From: Bryobacteraceae bacterium
Lineage (GTDB): Bacteria > Acidobacteriota > Terriglobia > Bryobacterales > Bryobacteraceae
Direction of reading: 5' to 3'
Length of the DNA: 64,000 nucleotides
NCBI GenBank assembly: GCA_041394945.1
Contig: JAWKHH010000004.1
Location: 806,001-870,000 of the forward strand
Every line of letters begins with the position of its first letter. Positions within the stretch are counted from its first letter, which is position 1. Below are positions 50,336 to 58,642 of this stretch, piece after piece. Below the pieces are notes generated by a model. It saw only the letters and a program-made list of their open reading frames with translations, did no database searches and was not told the origin of the DNA. A program made the position numbers and the translations under genes.

Positions 50336-50923
50336 ATGCGCAAACTCTGGCTTCTGGCGCTTCCGCTCGTGGCAGCCGGGTTCGCGCGTTGGGATGCGGC
50401 GCCGCCGGTGGACAATATCCATCGCGCTATCCTGCGCCGGTTCGGGGAGTTTCAGACCTTCGGCATGAGCCGCCTCGTCCGGCCCGCCTCGCTCGGAAAG
50501 CACTTCCGGCCCGCGCCCGGCGCCGCGCGTGACTTCCTCCCTGAAACGCCCGATGAGAAAGCTCTCCTCGAACAGGCCGAGTCGCAAGGCTGGCAGGTAG
50601 GCTTCTATCTCGCGGGCCGCGCCATCCTCGACGGAGCGCACCACCGGACTGTCTTCAACTTCCGCGAACTCAAGGGCCCGGCGATTCTCACTGGCGGCAC
50701 GCCCCGGTCACTCCCGGCCTGGGACGCCGTCTACCCGTTCGCGCAGAGCGCGGTCCGCGAACTGGCGGCCGGAGGCCAACCCGCGCCGTCGGCCATCGAC
50801 GGCTGGACCCTCGCCGCTCTCCCTGTCGGCGCCTTCAAACAGGAGTGCCTCCAGTGCCACCCCGGCTCGTCCTCGGGCAGCCTGCTTGGCGCCGCCATCT
50901 ACGTTTATCGCCGGGCGCCGTGA
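50336..50923 (+). CDS. exported protein with one C-terminal c-type haem site
   Basis: The 195-residue protein has a signal peptide (about residues 1-17, LWLLALPLVAAGFA) and a single CxxCH site (CLQCH) near residue 174. The haem thus lies close to the C-terminus, unlike classical cytochromes c. The region before it (WTLAALPVGAFKQE) leads directly into the haem site. I do not recognise the family; DUF3365-like haem proteins share this late CxxCH but similarity is not certain. The upstream promoter places transcription start at the ATG. An electron-transfer or small-ligand-binding role in the periplasm is likely. Confidence 0.7.
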   Translation: MRKLWLLALPLVAAGFARWDAAPPVDNIHRAILRRFGEFQTFGMSRLVRPASLGKHFRPAPGAARDFLPETPDEKALLEQAESQGWQVGFYLAGRAILDGAHHRTVFNFRELKGPAILTGGTPRSLPAWDAVYPFAQSAVRELAAGGQPAPSAIDGWTLAALPVGAFKQECLQCHPGSSSGSLLGAAIYVYRRAP

Positions 50924-51270
50924 CGCTCCGCCGGAATCGCCGCCTCGATCAGAAGCGCCGCTGTTCAGATGGACGCCGCCCAACCGCACTCCCCGGCTTC
51001 CGGAATCGCTTCACGGGCGCCGCTGGCTCGACGATCCGGAGGTCCTCCAGATCCCATGCCCGCATCGAGCGGCCTCGGAACGGCGAGCGCGTCGAGCAGA
51101 ACCATTGGTTGTCCGGCTGCGCCCGCACCGGTTCCATCGTGAATCCGCAGGATCGGCCTTCGAGCTGTTCCCGCAGCTGCTCGACCGTCGCGGGTATGCT
51201 CTGCGAGCATACCGTGGCTGTGTACGCCACGGCCGCTGCGGTGATTCTTAAGGCCGGCGGGGCAGACCGG
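50924..51270. other. 347-base stretch with one possible small gene
   Basis: This interval between the monohaem protein gene and the zinc dehydrogenase gene contains the minus-strand ORF described separately and no repeat, RNA gene or mobile-element mark that I could see. Confidence 0.5.
50949..51230 (-). CDS. possible small hypothetical protein
   Basis: This 93-residue frame starts with GTG (MAYTATVCSQ) and has balanced composition, with GC-rich third positions in the middle. Two cysteines and a tryptophan sit in an 18-residue span (SCGFTMEPVR, QPDNQWFC). No family is recognised. It fills most of an otherwise empty interval, which argues for reality, but it lacks a clear Shine-Dalgarno site and competing frames exist. 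Confidence 0.4.
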   Translation of the reverse strand: MAYTATVCSQSIPATVEQLREQLEGRSCGFTMEPVRAQPDNQWFCSTRSPFRGRSMRAWDLEDLRIVEPAAPVKRFRKPGSAVGRRPSEQRRF

Positions 51271-52290
51271 TTAGCTCGCGCAGTCGATCAGAATCTTCAT
51301 CACGCCGCCGCCGCGCTCCATCTGCTCGAAGCCCTGCTTGAGTCCATCGATCGGATACACGTCGGTGATCAACCTGTCGAACCGCATCGAGCCCGCCGCC
51401 AGCAACTCAATCGCCTTGTCGAAATCCTCGTGCTCGTACACACGCGCGCCGATCATCCGCAGTTCGCGCCAGAAGAAACGGTGCAGGTTCACCGGAACCG
51501 GTTTGGCGTACACCGCCACCAGCACAACCCGCCCGCGCGTCCGCAGCAGATCCGTCATCATCGCCGCCACTGGAGCCGCGCCGGACACTTCGAATACGAT
51601 ATCGGCCCCCGCGTCGCCCGTTCGCTCCGTCACCAGCTTCACCAAGTCCACCTCGAGCGGATTCACCACCTCCAAGCCCAACTCCGTCAGCAACTGGATC
51701 CGGAACGGATTCACCTCGCTCACCAGTACGTTCGCCCCGGCGAGCTTCGCCACCATGGCCACCAGCGCCCCAATCGGACCGCCGCCGAGCACCACCGCGT
51801 TCTCGCCCGGCTTCAACTCGCCCATCCGCACGTCGTGGCACGCCACCGCGATCGGCTCGATCAACGCCGCTTGCTTCAAGTCCAAACCCGCCGGCACCCG
51901 GTGCAGCGTATGCGCCGGGACTGTCCAAAGCGCCTGCATTCCGCCCGGCGTGTCGATCCCGATGAACTTCAGCTTCTGGCAGATATGGCTATGGCCGGCC
52001 TGGCACGCCGGGCACTGATGGCACGGGTCCAGCGGCATCACCGTCACGCGGTCGCCCGGCGACCACAACTCCACCCCGTCCCCCACTGCTTCGATCACTC
52101 CCGCCGTCTCATGGCCGATCACCTGCGGTACATGCACGCGGTGATCCATGTTCCCGTGGAAAATGTGCAGATCAGTGCCGCAGATCCCGCAATGGGAAAC
52201 GCGCAACTGGACCTCGCCCGCACCCGGCTTCACCGGCTCGCAGGACCCCGGGCGAACCGCCCCTTTTCCTTCGTAATACGCTGCTCGCAT
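51271..52290 (-). CDS. zinc-dependent MDR dehydrogenase, sorbitol/threonine dehydrogenase-like
   Basis: The 339-residue protein has catalytic zinc motifs CGICGTD (about residues 34-40) and GHE (about 60-62). Four structural-zinc cysteines lie in the CHQCPACQAGHSHIC stretch, and the Rossmann turn is GGGPIG. The ATG at 52290 gives a standard N-terminus (MRAAYYEG); the long upstream continuation is antisense shadow of the next gene. It is divergent from an SDR with 42 bases between starts, so the two may act on the same polyol or sugar substrate. GGAG precedes the start by three bases. Confidence 0.9.
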   Translation of the reverse strand: MRAAYYEGKGAVRPGSCEPVKPGAGEVQLRVSHCGICGTDLHIFHGNMDHRVHVPQVIGHETAGVIEAVGDGVELWSPGDRVTVMPLDPCHQCPACQAGHSHICQKLKFIGIDTPGGMQALWTVPAHTLHRVPAGLDLKQAALIEPIAVACHDVRMGELKPGENAVVLGGGPIGALVAMVAKLAGANVLVSEVNPFRIQLLTELGLEVVNPLEVDLVKLVTERTGDAGADIVFEVSGAAPVAAMMTDLLRTRGRVVLVAVYAKPVPVNLHRFFWRELRMIGARVYEHEDFDKAIELLAAGSMRFDRLITDVYPIDGLKQGFEQMERGGGVMKILIDCAS

Positions 52291-52317
52291 AGACTCCACA
52301 TACTGTAGCAGGCGTGC

Positions 52318-52323
52318 TACGCT
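52318..52323 (+). promoter_or_regulatory. -10-like box near SDR start
   Basis: TACGCT lies nine bases before the ATG at 52333 in a 42-base divergent spacer. No Shine-Dalgarno site is visible on the plus side. Confidence 0.3.
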
Positions 52324-52332
52324 GGCCGTTCT

Positions 52333-53097
52333 ATGCGCCTCAAGGACAAAGTCGCCATCGTCACCGGAGCCGGCGCCGGTATCGGCGAGGCCATTGCGCT
52401 CCGCTTCGCCGAAGAGGGAGCGCGGCTCGTTCTCGCCGATATTCACGAACCGAATTGCCGGAAAGTCGTGGGCAAAATCCGAGCCGCCGGCGGCGTCGCT
52501 GAAGCCGCGATCGCCGACATCTCGAAGGAAGAAGCGTGCGCCTCGATCTCGGCCGCGGCCTTCGAAGCCTTTGGCGGAATCGACATCCTCGTAAACAACG
52601 CGGCCGACTTCACCCAGATGAACATCGAGCAGGCCACGATGGCCGATTGGGGCCGCGTCCTCGGCGTGAATGTCATCGGCACCGCCAACGTCTCCAAGCA
52701 CTGCATCCCGCATCTCAAGGCGCGCGGCAAAGGGGCCATCGTCAACGTGGCTTCGATGAGCGGCATCATCGCCCAGCCGAATTTCGCCACCTACAACTCG
52801 AGCAAAGGCGCCGTGCTCACGCTCAGCCGCTGCATGGCTCTCGACCTCGCCCCGTTCGGCATTCGCGTCAATACCGTGTGCCCCGGCTGCGTCGTCACCA
52901 GCGCTTCGTTCCGCGAGATCGAACGCCTTGGCTTGACCTTCGAAGAGTGGGCGTCCGCCATCACACCGAAGAAGATGCTCGGCCGGCTGGGCGAACCGGT
53001 CGAAGTGGCCAATGCTGTCCTCTTCCTCGCCTCCGACGAAGCCAGCTTCATCACCGCCGCGGACCTCGTGGTCGACGGCGGCTACGTCGCGCAGTAA
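52333..53097 (+). CDS. short-chain dehydrogenase/reductase
   Basis: This 254-residue classical SDR has TGAGAGIGEA, ADI, NNAAD, SMSGIIAQPNFATYNSSK with the YxxxK pair near residue 155, and FITAADLVVDGGY at the end. The substrate is unknown. The divergent pairing with a zinc dehydrogenase suggests a two-step oxidation or reduction of one compound. The 3' end is followed by decayed sequence rather than another intact gene. Confidence 0.88.
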   Translation: MRLKDKVAIVTGAGAGIGEAIALRFAEEGARLVLADIHEPNCRKVVGKIRAAGGVAEAAIADISKEEACASISAAAFEAFGGIDILVNNAADFTQMNIEQATMADWGRVLGVNVIGTANVSKHCIPHLKARGKGAIVNVASMSGIIAQPNFATYNSSKGAVLTLSRCMALDLAPFGIRVNTVCPGCVVTSASFREIERLGLTFEEWASAITPKKMLGRLGEPVEVANAVLFLASDEASFITAADLVVDGGYVAQ

Positions 53098-53450
53098 GCC
53101 GCGATGCGGATCGTCTCCCGCATCGCCAGCAGAACCTTCATCGTCGCCATGCCCTGCGGGTTCGATCTCGGGGCCACCGCACGCGACTTTCACTTCCTCG
53201 CCGGCCGGCCAGGCTGGCGCGATCTCGCCCCGGTCCGCAACCGCAAGGATTACCTTGCCGATGGCAATCAGTACTTCAACCGGCCCGGCCGCGCCTGATG
53301 GACAAGGTTACGATCCGCCGGGCGATCCTCGACCGGACTCGAAAAAGGGCTGGGCTACCGGGTCGCCATCGTCGGAAGTCTAACCGATCTTCCGGGCCGG
53401 CGAACCCCGATGCCCGCCGTTCCCGACGCCTCTAATAATGAAGGTAAGGT
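53098..53450. other. 353-base stretch without an intact gene
   Basis: This interval follows the SDR gene and holds the remnant of a cobalamin-binding-protein gene in its first 240 bases. The remaining roughly 110 bases before the vapBC remnant show no feature I recognise. Confidence 0.6.
53104..53343 (+). pseudogene. remnant of a BtuF-like cobalamin-binding protein gene
   Basis: The 64-residue frame 53104-53298 reads like the C-terminal end of bacterial periplasmic cobalamin-binding (BtuF-like) proteins. The blocks VAMPCGFDLGATAR, LAGRPGWRDLAPVRN and DGNQYFNRPG appear in the expected order. The family continues with PRLxxxxEIL. That continuation (PRLMDKVTIRRAILD) is present in the next frame, so one base is missing near 53284-53294. 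The first two thirds of the gene are absent, cut at the SDR gene. It is a truncated and frameshifted fragment, presumably non-functional. The family call rests on remembered motif similarity. Confidence 0.6.
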
Positions 53451-53908
53451 ATGGACGTCACGGTCTCGCTCGACGACGAATTGGTGGAAAAGCTCGACCG
53501 TATCGCCGCGTCGCGCGAAACCACTCTCGCCGCCACCATCGGCGAAACCCTGGCGCAGTTGGCCGAGGAAGACCTATCGGCCCAGGTACTGGCGAAGTTC
53601 AGCGCGACAATTCTACGAAAGACCACTCCCCCGGCGACCGTACCCGAGTGTGCTGGCGATTCTGAACTGCTGATACCAGTCCGCGTGGTCGGAGCGGACC
53701 GGGACATCGTCCGCCGCGCCCTCAAGGCCCGCGAGGTCTACCGAATCGATTTCTGGGACGGCATGATCGCCGCCGCCGCCGAAGGGGCGGTTGCGACCGT
53801 ATCCCCTCTGAGGATTTCATCACCGGGCAATCCTATTTCAGCATCCTCGCCCGCAACCCGTTCCGGCCTCCGTTCGAGGCTCCGGACGTTCCCCCACCGC
53901 CGATTTGA
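53451..53908 (+). pseudogene. collapsed vapBC: ribbon-helix-helix antitoxin start fused to a PIN-toxin tail, then frameshifted
   Basis: Residues 1 to about 42 (MDVTVSLDDELVEKLDRIAA...LAQLAEED) look like a VapB-type antitoxin start. From about residue 43 the frame reads as the middle and end of a PIN toxin (AQVLAKFSATILRK, DIVRRALKAREVYRIDFWDGMIAAAAEG). The toxin's N-terminal part with the DxN motif is missing. At the G-run 53785-53788 the frame is lost. The expected PIN ending (GCDRIPSEDFITGQ and ARNPF) continues in another frame to a TGA at 53906-53908. A deletion joining the two genes plus a one-base loss explains the structure. The uninterrupted frame to 53930 would make a fused protein with a meaningless tail. 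Confidence 0.7.
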
Positions 53909-53965
53909 CAACCGTGCCGTCATCGGCTAACCTGTTGAATTGTAGTCCCTGCCCGGGAGTATTCT
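53905..53965 (+). promoter_or_regulatory. promoter region of the rplM-rpsI ribosomal operon
   Basis: Two candidate promoters precede rplM. TTGACA (53905-53910), 17 bases, TAACCT (53928-53933) would give a leader of about 35 bases. TTGAAT (53935-53940), 19 bases, TATTCT (53960-53965) ends six bases before the ATG at 53972 and would give a leaderless transcript. GGGAG at 53955-53959 is 12 bases from the start. Confidence 0.5.
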
Positions 53966-53971
53966 GCCTTT

Positions 53972-54406
53972 ATGAAAACCCTAGTTCCTTCGGCCGGCGC
54001 GATCGTCCGTAAGTGGCACGTAATCGACGCCAATGGCGCGGTCCTGGGCCGCGTCGCCTCGCAGGCCGCCCGTATCCTCATGGGCAAACACAAGCCCACG
54101 TTCACCCCCTTCCTCGACACCGGCGATCACGTCATCGTCATCAACGCTGATAAGGTCAAGCTCACCGGCAACAAGGAACGCGACAAGATCTATCGCCGCC
54201 ATAGCGGCTACCCTGGCGGTTTGAAGGAAACCCCGGCGTTCAAGATGCGCGCCGACAGGCCCATCCGCATCGTCGAACTCGCCGTCTCGGGCATGCTGCC
54301 GAAAACCAAACTCGGCAAGCAGATGTACAGGAAATTGAAAGTTTACGCGGGTCCGAAACACCCGCACTCGGCGCAGCAGCCGGTTGCGCTCGAGCATCAG
54401 GCTTGA
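53972..54406 (+). CDS. rplM: 50S ribosomal protein L13
   Basis: This 144-residue L13 is full length. The conserved [16 protein letters not shown] start, the [24 protein letters not shown] block, the [10 protein letters not shown] loop and [21 protein letters not shown] are all present. It heads the usual rplM-rpsI pair. It follows decayed genes, so transcription must start in the 60 bases before it. Confidence 0.98.
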   Translation: MKTLVPSAGAIVRKWHVIDANGAVLGRVASQAARILMGKHKPTFTPFLDTGDHVIVINADKVKLTGNKERDKIYRRHSGYPGGLKETPAFKMRADRPIRIVELAVSGMLPKTKLGKQMYRKLKVYAGPKHPHSAQQPVALEHQA

Positions 54407-54431
54407 TTACGAACAGGAGTCGTTCACCTCA

Positions 54432-54827
<396 letters not shown>

Positions 54828-54856
54828 CATTGGTCTCCTTTTTGCCAGTCTCTGCG

Positions 54857-54891
54857 CCGGGCCGCAAATCTCGCCTTGGACCGCGGCCCGG
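54857..54891 (+). promoter_or_regulatory. stable hairpin in the rpsI-rpsB spacer, candidate rpsB leader element
   Basis: The arms CCGGGCCGC (54857-54865) and GCGGCCCGG (54883-54891) pair perfectly over nine bases around a 17-base loop. The rpsB Shine-Dalgarno site follows 29 bases later. It could be an autoregulatory S2-binding leader or a terminator for rpsI, although no T-run follows. Confidence 0.5.
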
Positions 54892-54930
54892 TCGCGCAAC
54901 AACCCACGCACAACCCGACAAGGAGGCAAT

Positions 54931-55794
54931 TTGCCGTCGATTTCGATGAAAGAATTGCTCGAAGCGGGCGTTCACTTCGGGCACCAGACCAAGCGCTGGA
55001 ATCCAAAGATGAAAGAGTACATCTTTGGCGAACGCAACGGGATCTACATTATCGATCTCCAGAAAACCCTCAAGCTCTTCAAGGACGCCATGCGCTTCGT
55101 CGCTGAACAAGCATCGCAGGGAAGAACGGTCCTGTTCGTCGGCACCAAGCGCCAGGCGCAGGAAGCCGTCGCGGAAGAAGCCAACCGGTGCCAGCAATAC
55201 TACGTGAACCAGCGCTGGCTCGGCGGGCTGCTCACCAACTTCGCCACTGTACAGCGCTCCATTAAGCGGCTCAAGGATCTCGACTCCATGGCCACCGAGA
55301 GCAACTGGGAAGGGCGCAGCAAGAAGGAAGTCGGCCGCCTCGAGCGCGAGCGCAAGCACCTCCAGGCCAATCTCGCCGGCATCAAAGACATGCCCGGCCT
55401 GCCGGACATCCTCTTCGTTATCGATTCGAACAAGGAATCCATCGCCGTCTCGGAAGCGCGGAAACTCGGCATTCCCGTGGTCGCTATCGTCGATACCAAC
55501 TGCGATCCCGAATTCGTTGACTACGTCATCCCCGGCAACGACGACGCCCTGCGCGCCATCCGCTTGTTCACCAACAAGATCGCCGAGGCCTGCGTCGAAG
55601 GCCGCGCGCTCGCCACCGAGCACGACTTCGCCGCCGTGGTCACCGAAGAAACCGGCATTGAGGAATCCTCCGAATACAGCCAGTACTTCGAACCGCAGTA
55701 CGCCGAAAAGCTGATGAGCGAGAGCCTCATCGAAGAGGATCTCTCGAACCTCAACATCCCCAAGAAGGCCCAGCTCGAAGCGCTCGAGGACTAG
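54931..55794 (+). CDS. rpsB: 30S ribosomal protein S2
   Basis: The 287-residue S2 uses a TTG start at 54931. AGGAGG (54921-54926) sits four bases before it, and the resulting [20 protein letters not shown] matches the classic S2 N-terminus. The ATG at 54946 would be 19 bases from the site. The blocks [12 protein letters not shown] and [12 protein letters not shown] and the [19 protein letters not shown] stretch are present. The C-terminus is extended and acidic (about residues 235-287). It is followed by tsf, the usual order. Confidence 0.98.
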   Translation: MPSISMKELLEAGVHFGHQTKRWNPKMKEYIFGERNGIYIIDLQKTLKLFKDAMRFVAEQASQGRTVLFVGTKRQAQEAVAEEANRCQQYYVNQRWLGGLLTNFATVQRSIKRLKDLDSMATESNWEGRSKKEVGRLERERKHLQANLAGIKDMPGLPDILFVIDSNKESIAVSEARKLGIPVVAIVDTNCDPEFVDYVIPGNDDALRAIRLFTNKIAEACVEGRALATEHDFAAVVTEETGIEESSEYSQYFEPQYAEKLMSESLIEEDLSNLNIPKKAQLEALED

Positions 55795-55824
55795 CCCTCG
55801 CGGCGCCTCGCGAACCACATCCAC

Positions 55825-55848
55825 GGCGCCGGCGATTCCGCTGGCGCC
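55825..55848 (+). promoter_or_regulatory. imperfect hairpin between rpsB and tsf
   Basis: GGCGCCGGC (55825-55833) can pair with GCTGGCGCC (55840-55848) with one mismatch around a six-base loop. It might attenuate or separate rpsB and tsf expression. Confidence 0.3.
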
Positions 55849-55872
55849 CTCTAACGACAAGGCAGGAGTGTC

Positions 55873-56502
55873 ATGGCAGAGATCAGTGCAGCACAAGTGA
55901 AGCAGCTTCGCGACAAGACCGGAGCGGGTATGTTGGATTGCAAGAAGGCCCTCGAGGAAGCCGGCGGAGATCTCGGCGAAGCCGAAGTCGTCCTTCGCAA
56001 GAAGGGCATCAGCGCCGCCGCCAAGCGCCAATCGCGCGCTGCGCGTCAGGGCGCCATCGGCGCCTACATCCATCCCGGTTCTCAGTTGGGCGTCATGATC
56101 GAGGTCAATTGCGAAACTGACTTTGTCGCCCGCACCGATCGTTTCCAGGATCTCGTCAAGGACCTCGCCATGCAGGTGGCCGCCGCCGATCCGAAGTATC
56201 TCCGGCGCGAGGAAGTGCCCGCCGAAGTACTCCAGAAGGAAAAGGAAATCGCCTCCGAGCGCGCCCGCAACGAAGGGAAGCCGGAGAAGGTGATCGAGAA
56301 AATCGTCGAGGGCCGCCTCACCAAGTTCTACGAAGAGGTCTGTCTCGTTGACCAGCCCTTCATCAAGGACAACTCCGTCACCATCGATCAGTTGATCAAA
56401 TCCCTGATCACCACGCTGCAGGAGAACATCCAGATCGCCCGCTTCGTTCGCTTCAAGGTGGGCGAGACGGCCGTGGAGGCCGAAGGGCCCGCGGCCGAGT
56501 AA
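55873..56502 (+). CDS. tsf: elongation factor Ts
   Basis: The 209-residue EF-Ts recycles EF-Tu by nucleotide exchange. The N-terminal UBA-like domain ([21 protein letters not shown]) and the TDFVAR motif are present. The protein is of the short type, lacking part of the dimerisation module seen in the 280-residue Escherichia coli form. A GGAG site precedes the ATG. It is followed seven bases later by pyrH. Confidence 0.97.
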   Translation: MAEISAAQVKQLRDKTGAGMLDCKKALEEAGGDLGEAEVVLRKKGISAAAKRQSRAARQGAIGAYIHPGSQLGVMIEVNCETDFVARTDRFQDLVKDLAMQVAAADPKYLRREEVPAEVLQKEKEIASERARNEGKPEKVIEKIVEGRLTKFYEEVCLVDQPFIKDNSVTIDQLIKSLITTLQENIQIARFVRFKVGETAVEAEGPAAE

Positions 56503-56509
56503 CGGCCGC

Positions 56510-57232
56510 ATGCCCGCCTATCACCGCATCCTCCTCAAGCTCTCTGGCGAAGTGCTCGCTGGGGAGAACAAGCTCGGTCTCGACGCCGAACGCGTCCGCT
56601 CTCTCGCGGCGGAAGTCGCCGAAGTCGTGCGCGCCGGCGTCCAGCTCGGCCTGGTGGTCGGCGGCGGAAACTTCTTTCGCGGCGTCGCCGCCGCGGCGAA
56701 GAACATGGATCGTGTCGCGGCCGACCACATGGGCATGCTCGCCACCGTAATCAATGCGCTCGCCCTCCAGGACGCGCTCGAGAAGCAGAATGTTCCCACC
56801 CGCGTTATGACCGCCATCCAGATGCACCAGGTGGCGGAGCCCTACATTCGCCGCCGCGCCATTCGCCATCTCGAAAAAGGCCGTATCGTCATCTTCGCCG
56901 CCGGCACTTCGAACCCCTATTTCTCCACCGACACGGCCGCGACGCTCCGCGGCCTGGAGATCCGAGCCGAAGTGGTGGCCAAGGCCACCCGCGTCGACGG
57001 TGTCTACGACAAAGATCCGCTCACCAATCCCGACGCGGTTCGATACGACGAAGTCAGCTACGACGAGGTCCTTGCCAAGTCGCTCAAGGTGATGGACGCG
57101 TCCGCCGTCGCCATGTGCCGCGACAACCGTCTGCCGATTCTTGTTTTCAATCTCAACACGCACGGGAATATAATGCGTATGGCGTTGGGCGAGAAAATCG
57201 GGACAGTGATTCACCAGGAGACTCCGCGATGA
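56510..57232 (+). CDS. pyrH: UMP kinase
   Basis: The 240-residue bacterial UMP kinase phosphorylates UMP to UDP. The blocks [55 protein letters not shown] and [13 protein letters not shown] are all present. The stop overlaps the frr start by four bases. The tsf-pyrH-frr order is the common bacterial arrangement. Confidence 0.98.
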   Translation: MPAYHRILLKLSGEVLAGENKLGLDAERVRSLAAEVAEVVRAGVQLGLVVGGGNFFRGVAAAAKNMDRVAADHMGMLATVINALALQDALEKQNVPTRVMTAIQMHQVAEPYIRRRAIRHLEKGRIVIFAAGTSNPYFSTDTAATLRGLEIRAEVVAKATRVDGVYDKDPLTNPDAVRYDEVSYDEVLAKSLKVMDASAVAMCRDNRLPILVFNLNTHGNIMRMALGEKIGTVIHQETPR

Positions 57233-57789
57233 TCAAAGAAGTCGAATCGAACGCAAGAAACAGAATGGAAAAGGTCCTCACGGACATGCAGCACGCCATC
57301 GCGTCCATCCGCACCGGACGCGCCAACATGAGCCTGCTCGATGGCATTCGCGTCGACTATTACGGGACACCCACGCCCATCAATCAGGTGGGCACCCTGC
57401 ACGTCCCCGAGCCGAGCATGATCACCGTTCAGCCCTGGGATAATTCGCTCATCGGCGCCATCGAGAAAGCGATCCGCGGCTCCGACCTCGGCTTGAATCC
57501 GCAGAACGACGGCAAGATCATCCGTATTCCGATCCCGCCTCTCACCGAAGAGCGCCGCAAGGATCTCGTCAAGCACCTCCACCACGTCGCCGAAGAGCAC
57601 CGCGTGGCGCTCCGCAATATCCGCCGCGACGCCAACGACGCCGTGAAGAAAGCGCTCAAGGACAAAGAGATCAGCGAAGATGAAGATCGCCGCGCGCACG
57701 ACGAGATTCAGAAACTCACCGACGCGCAGATTGCCCGGCTCGACCAGGCCGCCAAGGCCAAAGAGAAGGAAATCCTCGAGTTCAAGTAG
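57229..57789 (+). CDS. frr: ribosome recycling factor
   Basis: The 186-residue RRF splits post-termination ribosomes with EF-G. The segments [42 protein letters not shown] and the long coiled-coil-forming C-terminal helix (ending KEKEILEFK) fit the family. The ATG at 57229 overlaps the pyrH stop. The open frame upstream of it is pyrH shadow. Confidence 0.98.
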   Translation: MIKEVESNARNRMEKVLTDMQHAIASIRTGRANMSLLDGIRVDYYGTPTPINQVGTLHVPEPSMITVQPWDNSLIGAIEKAIRGSDLGLNPQNDGKIIRIPIPPLTEERRKDLVKHLHHVAEEHRVALRNIRRDANDAVKKALKDKEISEDEDRRAHDEIQKLTDAQIARLDQAAKAKEKEILEFK

Positions 57790-57838
57790 CGGGAACATTC
57801 CGGCTCCGGGCAGTGTCCATACCGCCAGGAGAAACGGA

Positions 57839-58597
57839 ATGTTCGAAACCGCGACCCTGCCTCGGGGCGGCCGCACCGTGCGCGCCCTCACCATCACGCT
57901 GTCGACGGCGCTGCAAGTCACCGCGGCCGCCGCCGCCCTGCTCTATCCGCTGCTTCACATCGAGCCGCTTCCCAAGCCCGAACTCAAGCGGGCCGTCCGC
58001 GGGCACTTCGTTGAGCTTGAACCGCTCCGCCCGCGGCGGTCCGTCACGGCAAGGTCGGCCATGCCGGCGCCCGCCCGCCCCTTCCAGAATCCCTACCTCG
58101 CTCCGCGCATCGTTCCCACAGGCCCCCCGGCCCTGTTCGACGAAGCCCCACCCATCGCGAGTGCTGGCATCTACGATCCCGGGATGCCCGTTGGCGCCGG
58201 CATCCCGTGCGCCGGTGGGTGCGAACCGGTTGTCGCCGCGCCGCCGCCGCCCGTCGAGCAGCCGAGGCGCGAGCCGCCGCCTCCGAAGAAGCCCACGCCG
58301 CTGCAGACTCCGGTGATGGTCGGCGGCGGCGTGAAGCCGCCCGAAATCGTTCACTCGGTGCAGCCCATCTACCCGCCGCTTGCCCGCCAGGCGCGAATCC
58401 AAGGCGTCGTTCGCGTCCAGGCGATCATCACCCGCGACGGCACGGTTCGCTCGCTCCGCCTGCTCAACGGACATCCCCTGCTCGCGCCCGCCGCGATGGA
58501 TGCCGTTCGCCAGTGGCGCTACCGCGCGACGCTGCTCAACGGTACGCCCGTCGAGGTCATCCTCCAGGTGGACGTCAACTTCACCCTTGCGCACTGA
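57839..58597 (+). CDS. TonB-family energy transducer
   Basis: The 252-residue protein has one N-terminal membrane helix (about residues 17-38), a proline-rich periplasmic linker with PPPPVEQPRREPPPPKKP (about 130-150) and a TonB C-terminal domain (about 165-252). The domain includes VKPPEIVHSVQPIYPPLARQ, GVVRVQAIITRDGTV and AAMDAVRQWRYRAT. It delivers proton-motive energy to outer-membrane receptors. AGGAG (57827-57831) precedes the ATG. ExbB/ExbD are not adjacent. It could serve the TonB-dependent receptors at 39144 and 61475. Confidence 0.9.
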   Translation: MFETATLPRGGRTVRALTITLSTALQVTAAAAALLYPLLHIEPLPKPELKRAVRGHFVELEPLRPRRSVTARSAMPAPARPFQNPYLAPRIVPTGPPALFDEAPPIASAGIYDPGMPVGAGIPCAGGCEPVVAAPPPPVEQPRREPPPPKKPTPLQTPVMVGGGVKPPEIVHSVQPIYPPLARQARIQGVVRVQAIITRDGTVRSLRLLNGHPLLAPAAMDAVRQWRYRATLLNGTPVEVILQVDVNFTLAH

Positions 58598-58628
58598 TTC
58601 ACCCCCTCGCGCGCGCTCGCCGGTTTGA

Positions 58629-58634
58629 TACCAT
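58629..58634 (+). promoter_or_regulatory. -10-like box close to PhoD-type gene
   Basis: TACCAT lies eight bases before the ATG at 58643. No Shine-Dalgarno site is visible. Confidence 0.3.
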
Positions 58635-58642
58635 CCCAACTG

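Noticed and set aside
51271..53193. 640-residue dehydrogenase with long N-terminal extension
   Set aside because: The extension is antisense to the SDR at 52333-53097 and the standard MDR N-terminus starts at 52290.
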